This document shows, in pieces, positions 16,238 to 22,020 of a stretch of 22,020 bases of DNA. The position numbers and the translations under genes were made by a program. The DNA comes from Eubacteriales bacterium. GTDB lineage: Bacteria > Bacillota > Clostridia > Peptostreptococcales > Acidaminobacteraceae. The notes below the pieces were generated by a model. The model searched no databases and had not been told where the DNA came from. It saw only the letters and a list, made by a program, of their open reading frames with translations. The stretch lies in NCBI GenBank assembly GCA_030625285.1, contig DAOURC010000001.1, forward strand, positions 1 through 22,020, in the 5' to 3' direction. Within the stretch, counting starts at the first letter, position 1; each line of letters starts with the position of its first letter.

Positions 16238-18019
16238 ATGTTTAAAACAATCCGTTGGAGATTTGTATTTATATATTTTATGTTGGTATTTATCGCAATG
16301 ATCATTGCTGGAGTATTCATTATAAATTCTTATGAAAATTATTATGAAAATGATGTATCAAACAGACTTGACGATTTATATACTACCATTAATCAAAAGT
16401 TATCGCAGCTTGATGATTTTGAAAGTGAAGAGAATAACATATCAGAATTATTGCAGGGATATAAAAGTATAGGATTTAATGAGGAAATTTTTATTTTATC
16501 TAATGACAGTCGTACAATTTCATCTACCATTGCGGATTTTTATATAGATCCTCTTAGTATTCTGAATTACGACCTATTAGTTCACGGTATGGCGAAACAT
16601 GCTCTCGAAGCAGAACATATCGATAGGGCAAATTTGACATATGATAAAATTTATCCTGTTTATAATGAAAGCAAATCTGAAAAAATCGGAAATATATATA
16701 TTCGATATGATATGACTGATATTTATAGAGCTTTAGATCAAAATAAAATCATTATTGTGAGAGCAACTGCATTAGCTTCGGTGATAACGATACTTTTGGG
16801 ATTCATTATTGCTAAGAGTATAACAGAGCCTATAAACGATGTAACTTATAAGGCGGCAAAGATGGCCAATGGAGATTTTGATCAATTTGTTGAAGTTAAA
16901 TCTGAAGACGAAATTGGTAAACTTGCTGAAATGTTTAATATTTTGACCATGAAATTGAAAGAGAGTATTAGTGAGATTCATCAAGAAAAGAGTAAAATGG
17001 AGGCCATTGTCAATCAGATGGCGGATGGATTAGTTGCTATAGATTTATATGGAAATATAATTCACATTAATCAAAGAGCTATGGATATATTGAACATTGG
17101 CGAGAGTAGTTTAGAAAATCTTGATTATAATAAATTTGTCGATAAGTTCAATGTTAAAGTGACATTGGATTCTATTAAGGAAACTGATCAATGGATAGGT
17201 AAAGAAACGGTCTATGGAACAAAATCCATTTATAGTATTAAATATGCTCCTTATCAAGATCAAAGCGATAACAAACTTGGAATTATTTTAATTATTCAGG
17301 ATATTACCGAAGAAGAAAAACTGGAGAGAATGAGACGAGAATTTGTTGCTAACGTCAGTCATGAATTAAAGACGCCGTTAACGACAATAAAAAGTTATGT
17401 TGAAACAATTTTGGATGGCGTTGTTGAAGATCAAGAGACTATAAAACATTTTTTAATTGTAATCAATAACGAATCAGATAGAATGACACGTCTTGTGAGG
17501 GATTTATTACAACTTAGTAATTTTGACTCGAAAAAAATTAAGTTTGATTTTGAATACAATGATTATTCAGTGCTTCTTATGCGAACTGTAGAGAAGATGA
17601 GAGTAATGGCTGAAAAGAAAGGTCAAACGATAAATCTGAATTGCGTTGAAGATGAAATTATCGCTTATTTTGATTACGATAGGATGGAACAAGTAATATT
17701 AAATATAATATCAAATGCTGTTAAATACTCTAAGGAAAATACAATTATTGATGTAAAATGTAATCGGGTCTATGATAATGTAAAAATATCCATCAAAGAT
17801 CAGGGGATAGGAATACCTAAAAAGGATTTAGACAGAATATTTGAGAGATTTTACAGAGTTGATAAGGCCAGATCTAGAGATCTTGGGGGAACCGGACTTG
17901 GTCTTGCAATAGCAAGAGAAATTATTGAAGCGCATGATGGAAAAATCGATTTTGTAAGTGCTGTTGGCGATGGAACGGAAGTAATTATAGAAATACCTAT
18001 AAAAATGATTGAAGTGTAA
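16238..18019 (+). CDS. walK: WalK (YycG) sensor histidine kinase
   Basis: This 593-residue membrane kinase is the partner of WalR. Order of parts: transmembrane helix 1 (about 10-31), an extracellular sensor of about 138 residues, transmembrane helix 2 (about 170-192), HAMP (to about 245), cytoplasmic PAS (about 255-355), HisKA and HATPase_c. FVANVSHELKTPLTTIKSY carries the phosphorylated His375. The ATP site shows NIISNAVKYS, DQGIGIPKKDL, FERFYRVDKARSR and GGTGLGLAIAREI. I see only one histidine in the PAS core, so the zinc site described in Staphylococcus aureus WalK may be absent. TTTAGGAGG precedes the ATG. No terminator follows within the 80-nt gap to the next gene. Confidence 0.96.
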   Translation: MFKTIRWRFVFIYFMLVFIAMIIAGVFIINSYENYYENDVSNRLDDLYTTINQKLSQLDDFESEENNISELLQGYKSIGFNEEIFILSNDSRTISSTIADFYIDPLSILNYDLLVHGMAKHALEAEHIDRANLTYDKIYPVYNESKSEKIGNIYIRYDMTDIYRALDQNKIIIVRATALASVITILLGFIIAKSITEPINDVTYKAAKMANGDFDQFVEVKSEDEIGKLAEMFNILTMKLKESISEIHQEKSKMEAIVNQMADGLVAIDLYGNIIHINQRAMDILNIGESSLENLDYNKFVDKFNVKVTLDSIKETDQWIGKETVYGTKSIYSIKYAPYQDQSDNKLGIILIIQDITEEEKLERMRREFVANVSHELKTPLTTIKSYVETILDGVVEDQETIKHFLIVINNESDRMTRLVRDLLQLSNFDSKKIKFDFEYNDYSVLLMRTVEKMRVMAEKKGQTINLNCVEDEIIAYFDYDRMEQVILNIISNAVKYSKENTIIDVKCNRVYDNVKISIKDQGIGIPKKDLDRIFERFYRVDKARSRDLGGTGLGLAIAREIIEAHDGKIDFVSAVGDGTEVIIEIPIKMIEV

Positions 18020-18036
18020 AATTCATTTAAAATGAT

Positions 18037-18053
18037 TGTAATACCTTTGTAAT
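18037..18053 (+). promoter_or_regulatory. WalR-type box, perfect direct repeat
   Basis: TGTAAT-ACCTT-TGTAAT matches the known WalR consensus TGTWAH-N5-TGTWAH at every defined position. It lies exactly 10 nt upstream of TATAAT (18064-18069), the class II position used by PhoB-family activators in place of a -35 box. It sits in the gap between walK and the secreted-protein gene, implying autoregulation of the downstream wal genes. Confidence 0.75.
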
Positions 18054-18063
18054 ATTCATAGGC

Positions 18064-18069
18064 TATAAT
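18064..18069 (+). promoter_or_regulatory. -10 box of the internal wal promoter
   Basis: A perfect TATAAT with no good -35 at the usual spacing (ATACCT at 17 nt), as expected for an activator-dependent promoter. A second TATAAT at 18080-18085 lies too close to the ribosome binding site to be a useful alternative. Confidence 0.65.
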
Positions 18070-18099
18070 TAGCGTAACTTATAATTAGGGGGAATGGGC

Positions 18100-18801
18100 A
18101 TGATTAAGAAATCTGCCTTTCTAATCGCTTTGTTATTGCTTGTGAGTATACCGAGTTTTGCAGATTCGGATTTTAATCAAAAGATTGAAATCGTCAGTCC
18201 AACTATTGGTTCTGAAGGCGATGTGATGGTTGTAAATAATTTATATATTTCTATTCGCATCGATGAACCTGTTGAAAGCATGGTAAAACTTGTTAAAATT
18301 GAAAAATATGAAGTTAATCTTGACGTTCTTGATAAAGTATTTTTGAATATCGATTTAACTGAGGAAGAAAAAAGCCAGATTTATGGAGCTAATGTAGCGA
18401 GAGTATATTTTGCTTTAGAAGGTAAATTTGCCGATCTTCTTGAAAGTTATAATCAAATGGAAATGTCGTCTGAGTACGTCAGTGAAGATGAACTATATGT
18501 ATTGCAAAGGGAAATAGAAAACGTAAAAAAACAATTGATTAATTATGAAAATGAATATAAATCATTATTCTATAAAAATATTTTAGGACCAGAACCTTTA
18601 AAGTATGATGGTATTTTACCTTACTACGAGAGGACAATACCTGAGGTTAAAGATGGTAACTACAAATTGATATTTGATGACTTAGAGGGAAACCAATTAG
18701 AAGAGGTTGCGTTTAGCATTAAGTCGAAAGAAACTGTTGTAACAGAAATAATCAACAGTATTCCATTCAGGTTAATGAAAATAATTGATTACATTGAATA
18801 A
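18100..18801 (+). CDS. secreted protein of unknown function in the wal locus
   Basis: This 233-residue exported protein is one I do not recognise. The signal peptide (about residues 1-22) reads MIKKSAFLIALLLLVSIPSFA, with cleavage before DSDF. Residues about 28-60 look like the first beta strands of an Ig-like domain (IEIVSPTIGSEGDVMVVNN). Residues about 70-165 are predominantly helical and charged, with ALEGKFADLL and VLQREIENVKKQLINYENEY. The last ~55 residues again look like beta strands (IPEVKDGNYKLIFDDLEGN). This may be a beta sandwich with an inserted helical hairpin, which is inference. ATG 18100 is preferred over ATG 18094 because AGGGGG (18087-18092) is 7 nt upstream of it. It follows a WalR-type box and precedes yycH by 11 nt. 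Confidence 0.85.
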   Translation: MIKKSAFLIALLLLVSIPSFADSDFNQKIEIVSPTIGSEGDVMVVNNLYISIRIDEPVESMVKLVKIEKYEVNLDVLDKVFLNIDLTEEEKSQIYGANVARVYFALEGKFADLLESYNQMEMSSEYVSEDELYVLQREIENVKKQLINYENEYKSLFYKNILGPEPLKYDGILPYYERTIPEVKDGNYKLIFDDLEGNQLEEVAFSIKSKETVVTEIINSIPFRLMKIIDYIE

Positions 18802-18812
18802 AGGTTGATTGT

Positions 18813-20258
18813 ATGAAATGGGAAAGTTTTAAATCTATTATATTAGTATTGTTAGTAGTATTAAGTCTTGTTCTGACAAGAACATTTATGCTCGAGAGTA
18901 CTAGTAAAATTGACTTAACAGCATCTGAATTTATTGATGTGCCTTCTGTTCATATTGAATTAAGTGAAATAATACACCCCCAAGGTTTATATATAAACTT
19001 TGGGGGTGATTCGCATACAGCGGGTTTCTTTGATTCAAAAGAAATTTGGAAGGAAATTTATACTGTCGTTTCGGAAAATTTTTCTGAGAGGACAGCTGTT
19101 TTGGTTGATGAAACTTTATGGAAGACTATAAATCAAGAAAGATCCATTAGAGTTGTTTTTTCTAATGATTTATCTGTTAATGATTATTTTGATGGAAATT
19201 TCAATGAAGATGTTTTTATTAGTGAAGTGACTGTACCTTTATTAAGAAAGGATTTTGTTCTTGTTAAGACAAACGATGCATATTATAAAGTAGCTACAAG
19301 TGTAGATGATAGTTTGGCAAAAATGGTTACGAAAATTGAGAACAGTGATTACATAGAATATAAGACAATAGAAAAGCGATTTTCTATTTATAAGGTTTTA
19401 GCAGAAAATGAAATAGATGTCGAGAAGAATTATACGATAATACCGATTTCTGATATAGTTGAAATTCCATTTTATAAATCAGAATATCTAGTTAATTATT
19501 ATAATGAAGAAGTTGTTGAATTGTTTGTGCAGAAAATATTTGGTGAAGATTTAAGCTTTATAAAGAAGATGACTGATTATTATGGAACTGAGATATTTAT
19601 GAGTAGCTATGGAAAGAAGATATTAAGCTTTGGTACGGATGGTTCAGTTGAGTATATAAATAATCTAGAAACCGACAAATACATTCCGAAAGAGTCGACT
19701 TTTTTAGACGACATGGAGGTTGCTTGGGGATTTTTGGAGTATTTTGAAGAGCTGGAGAATGATTTGTATTTAACTGATTACGAAAAAATTGACAATGTAA
19801 GTTATTTTTATTTTAATTCTCTACTTGAAAATCAATCAGTTTATTATGATGGCAAAAAAAATGGAGTAGCGGTTGAAATTCACGTTGATAACAATATTGT
19901 CAATTATTATTATAGTAATAGAAGAACTAATTTTGAAGTGTTTGATGTTGATATGTTTTGGGATAAAGCGAAAAGCTTTAGTGGTATTTTTGATAAAAAT
20001 TTTAATGTTATTTCTGACAATTATCAAGAAGATCTCAATATCGATAAAATTATAGATACAAGGTTGTATATTTTACAAGTTGTAAATGCCATCGAGTATT
20101 TTGACTTTGAGTATTTTATCGATACAACTACTAAATCTACTAGCGTGATTCCGTGTTGGAGAGTAAAGATAGGGTCGAGTATATATCATTTTGATATTTA
20201 TGAAGGAATACCGTTAAAGATAACTAAGGAGATTGTTGATGGATTGGAAGAAGACTAA
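18813..20258 (+). CDS. yycH: YycH regulator of the WalRK system
   Basis: This 481-residue protein has one N-terminal membrane helix (about residues 8-26) and a large extracytoplasmic part. In Bacillus and Staphylococcus, YycH and YycI form a complex through their membrane helices and modulate WalK. Recognition rests on MKWESFKSIILVLLVVLSLVLT, the conserved IHPQGLYINFGGDSHT region (residues 54-69), its length near that of other YycH proteins and its order before yycI and yycJ. An AAGG site at 18802 precedes the ATG. Its 3' end overlaps yycI by 20 nt. A strong inverted repeat lies in its coding sequence at 18975-19008. Confidence 0.9.
   Translation: MKWESFKSIILVLLVVLSLVLTRTFMLESTSKIDLTASEFIDVPSVHIELSEIIHPQGLYINFGGDSHTAGFFDSKEIWKEIYTVVSENFSERTAVLVDETLWKTINQERSIRVVFSNDLSVNDYFDGNFNEDVFISEVTVPLLRKDFVLVKTNDAYYKVATSVDDSLAKMVTKIENSDYIEYKTIEKRFSIYKVLAENEIDVEKNYTIIPISDIVEIPFYKSEYLVNYYNEEVVELFVQKIFGEDLSFIKKMTDYYGTEIFMSSYGKKILSFGTDGSVEYINNLETDKYIPKESTFLDDMEVAWGFLEYFEELENDLYLTDYEKIDNVSYFYFNSLLENQSVYYDGKKNGVAVEIHVDNNIVNYYYSNRRTNFEVFDVDMFWDKAKSFSGIFDKNFNVISDNYQEDLNIDKIIDTRLYILQVVNAIEYFDFEYFIDTTTKSTSVIPCWRVKIGSSIYHFDIYEGIPLKITKEIVDGLEED
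18975..19008 (+). repeat. long inverted repeat inside yycH
   Basis: The arms CACCCCCAAGGTTTAT (18975-18990) and ATAAACTTTGGGGGTG (18993-19008) pair over 16 positions, with one G-U pair. Five consecutive C-G pairs lie near the base. No T tract follows, so it is not a terminator. It falls in codons 55-66 of yycH. Confidence 0.8.
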
Positions 20259-21009
20259 AAATATTTTGATTGTTGCTTTATTGATAATGAATATATTTCT
20301 AATATATAATATCTATTTTAAGGAAGATATTCAAAGGCATAATTTTGTAGATTTTTCTGCTGTTAGAAATTTGCTTCTTGAGAGAAAAATTGATATATCG
20401 AATGTTGAGCAAATGGAGTATACTCAAATGCAAAAATACTCCATTAAAAAAAACAAATATGACCCAGTGACTTTGAGCGAACTTGAGAGTAATTACTTTG
20501 TATTATCTGATAGAGATGATGTGCTGAATATTTATTTTAATTTGACTGATTATGAAGGTGAAAATTATAGTGAAATTCTCGAAAAGTTAAAGAGTATTAT
20601 AAAAATAGACGATACAAATTCAAAATTGATTTATAATTATGAAGCGAACGGAAAAACATTTTTTCTTTATAATCAGCGATATAACGATGATATACTTGAT
20701 GACGGTTTTCTTAGAGTAGAATATTTGCCGGAAATGTATATTCTTTTTGAATATCAGTGGTTAGATATAGTTGATAGTGGTGAAAAATTTGACGGGGATA
20801 TATATCCTATTGAAAAATCTATTTTATCTTTACTAGAGGAACTTAGTGATATAAAAGATATGGTTAAGATAGTTGATTTTCAGATTGTATATCATGTAGA
20901 AGAAAAGGATAATTTAATTATTGATAATATAGTGATGAGTGAGCCTCTTCCATATTGGCGAGCTATAACAAATGATGGTAGAAATATTTATTTTAATGGA
21001 TTGAGGTAA
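20239..21009 (+). CDS. yycI: YycI regulator of the WalRK system
   Basis: This 256-residue protein has a single N-terminal membrane helix (MDWKKTKNILIVALLIMNIF) followed by an extracytoplasmic domain, as in YycI. YycI binds YycH and WalK in Bacillus. ATG 20239 is chosen over TTG 20233 because AAGGAG (20226-20231) is 7 nt before it and the protein then begins MDWKKTK, the normal YycI start. It overlaps yycH by 20 nt, which suggests coupled synthesis of the two partners. The C-terminal half ends with LPYWRAITNDGRNIYFNG, a motif often seen at the end of this family. Confidence 0.9.
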   Translation: MDWKKTKNILIVALLIMNIFLIYNIYFKEDIQRHNFVDFSAVRNLLLERKIDISNVEQMEYTQMQKYSIKKNKYDPVTLSELESNYFVLSDRDDVLNIYFNLTDYEGENYSEILEKLKSIIKIDDTNSKLIYNYEANGKTFFLYNQRYNDDILDDGFLRVEYLPEMYILFEYQWLDIVDSGEKFDGDIYPIEKSILSLLEELSDIKDMVKIVDFQIVYHVEEKDNLIIDNIVMSEPLPYWRAITNDGRNIYFNGLR

Positions 21010-21013
21010 AAAC

Positions 21014-21814
21014 ATGGCGTTAAATTATTGTTCGATAGCAAGTGGAAGTTCAGGGAATTGTCATTTTGTTTCCTCGGATGAAACAAAAATATTACTCGAT
21101 TTTGGAATGAGTCATAGATATGTAAAAAAGGCCTTAGAAGAAATAGGGGAAAACATCGAATCTATTGAGGGAGTTTTTATAACTCACGAGCATTCTGATC
21201 ATATAAAAGGATTAAAAACTTTTCTAAAAAAGCATGATATTCCAGTATATATGAATGAATGCACTTATGAGAAAGCAAAAGAAAAAATTAGGGAAGAAGA
21301 TTTGCATAAAATAGTAATTACTGATAAAAACATCAATATGCTTGTCGGTGATATCAAAGTAATAAATTTTGATATTTCACATGATGCGGCTCATCCCACA
21401 GGTTATAATTTTACGTGTGAAGATAAGAAACTAAGTATTGTGACGGACATTGGAGTTATGACTGATGAAATTATTAGTTCACTAGATGATTCGAATTTTT
21501 TAGTAATAGAAGCCAACCACGATGTAAACATGGTTATGTTTGGATCGTATCCCTATTATTTAAAAAGAAGAATACTCAGTGATGTTGGACACTTATCAAA
21601 TGACGATGCTGCTGAAACTGTTTTAAGGGTATATAAAAAGGGTAAATTAAAAAATGTGGTATTAGCGCATTTGAGTAAAGAAAACAATATTCCTGAGCTT
21701 GCACAGTTAACGGTAAAAAAATATCTAGAAGACAATGGGATTGATACCGAAAGTGATATCAACTTAGATCTTACATATAGAGATAAGACAGGGAAATTCT
21801 ATAGGATTGTTTAG
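21014..21814 (+). CDS. walJ: YycJ/WalJ metallo-beta-lactamase-fold hydrolase
   Basis: This 266-residue cytoplasmic MBL-fold protein is usually encoded at the end of wal operons. It begins ALNYCSIASGSSGNC, characteristic of YycJ. Metal ligands are in GVFITHEHSDHIKG (His58, His60, Asp62, His63). SHDAAHPTGY, IVTDIG and VIEANHD carry further ligands, and VVLAHLSKENN lies near the C-terminus. YycJ has been implicated in coordinating division with replication and in DNA processing (5'-3' exonuclease); its exact role remains unclear. GAGGTAAAAAC precedes the ATG, 4 nt after the yycI stop. Confidence 0.94.
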   Translation: MALNYCSIASGSSGNCHFVSSDETKILLDFGMSHRYVKKALEEIGENIESIEGVFITHEHSDHIKGLKTFLKKHDIPVYMNECTYEKAKEKIREEDLHKIVITDKNINMLVGDIKVINFDISHDAAHPTGYNFTCEDKKLSIVTDIGVMTDEIISSLDDSNFLVIEANHDVNMVMFGSYPYYLKRRILSDVGHLSNDDAAETVLRVYKKGKLKNVVLAHLSKENNIPELAQLTVKKYLEDNGIDTESDINLDLTYRDKTGKFYRIV

Positions 21815-21815
21815 T

Positions 21816-22020
21816 ATGGATAAAAAAACAAAAAAATATATTTATATAAGAGATCAAGAAAAATGTTTTCACTGCGGTAAAAAATTAGAGATAAATCAGG
21901 TGAATATCGATCACTATCAACCGAAGAGCAAAGGTGGTGTAGATGATTATTTTAACCTGGTGTTATCCTGTAAAAAATGTAATAAGTATAAGGGAACTAC
22001 TATCCCAAAAGATTACAGAG
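21816..22020 (+). CDS. HNH endonuclease, 5' part (cut by window end)
   Basis: The reading frame is open from ATG 21816 to the window end, giving 68 residues of a partial protein. It starts MDKKTKKYIYIRDQEKCFHCGKK, with a Cys17-x2-Cys20 knuckle. NIDHYQPKSKGGVDDYFNL then supplies the DH and Asn of an HNH motif, and LSCKKCNKYKG a second CxxC. This ordering is that of small HNH nucleases of the McrA/restriction-like type. The ribosome binding site is weak (AGGATTG); translation may be coupled, since the ATG starts 1 nt after the yycJ stop. Its function cannot be told from the fragment. Confidence 0.85.
   Translation, partial: MDKKTKKYIYIRDQEKCFHCGKKLEINQVNIDHYQPKSKGGVDDYFNLVLSCKKCNKYKGTTIPKDYR

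Noticed and set aside
18020..18099. A terminator between walK and the secreted-protein gene.
   Set aside because: No stem followed by a T tract is present, so read-through from walK remains likely in addition to the internal promoter.

Overview
The window is low-G+C Firmicutes chromosome, most likely from Clostridia or Tissierellia. Supporting signs are AT-rich codon use throughout, strong AGGAGG/AGGTGA-type ribosome binding sites, a zinc-type S18, YybS/GdpP, and a WalR-WalK-YycH-YycI-YycJ locus. No sporulation gene, tRNA, rRNA, insertion sequence, prophage or CRISPR array is visible, and no gene has base composition that obviously differs from its neighbours.

Region 1 (1-4453): rpsF-ssb-rpsR, a hairpin terminator, then a promoter and the yybS-gdpP-rplI operon, which closes with a strong terminator overlapping the rplI stop codon. 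Region 2 (4454-10763): a MoxR ATPase, a DUF58 protein and a membrane transglutaminase, translationally coupled to each other and to the replicative helicase dnaB and a GNAT acetyltransferase. An unlisted 38-codon four-cysteine mini-protein follows. Region 3 (10764-12158): purA with its own promoter overlapped by a dyad, ending in a bidirectional terminator. Region 4 (12157-14131, minus strand): dnaD-like and dnaC-like genes for helicase loading. Region 5 (14132-22020): a secreted LysM-G5-M23 peptidase, a palindromic terminator, walR-walK, a secreted protein of unknown function behind a perfect WalR-type box, yycH, yycI, yycJ, and the start of an HNH endonuclease gene.

The backbone follows the order known from Bacillus (yybS, gdpP/yybT, rplI, replicative helicase, purA, walR, walK, yycH, yycI, yycJ). 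Several additions interrupt it: the MoxR/DUF58/transglutaminase block, the GNAT and zinc mini-protein, the DnaD/DnaC pair with the M23 peptidase, and the secreted protein between walK and yycH. Together the genes cover translation and DNA replication (S6, S18, L9, SSB, helicase, loader), c-di-AMP turnover (GdpP), AMP synthesis (PurA), and cell-envelope homeostasis (M23 peptidase and Wal system).

The best candidate for something undescribed is the secreted protein at 18100-18801. It sits inside the wal locus behind TGTAAT-N5-TGTAAT placed exactly 10 nt upstream of a perfect TATAAT, which suggests a WalR-activated exported component acting on WalK or on the WalH/WalI (YycH/YycI) pair.
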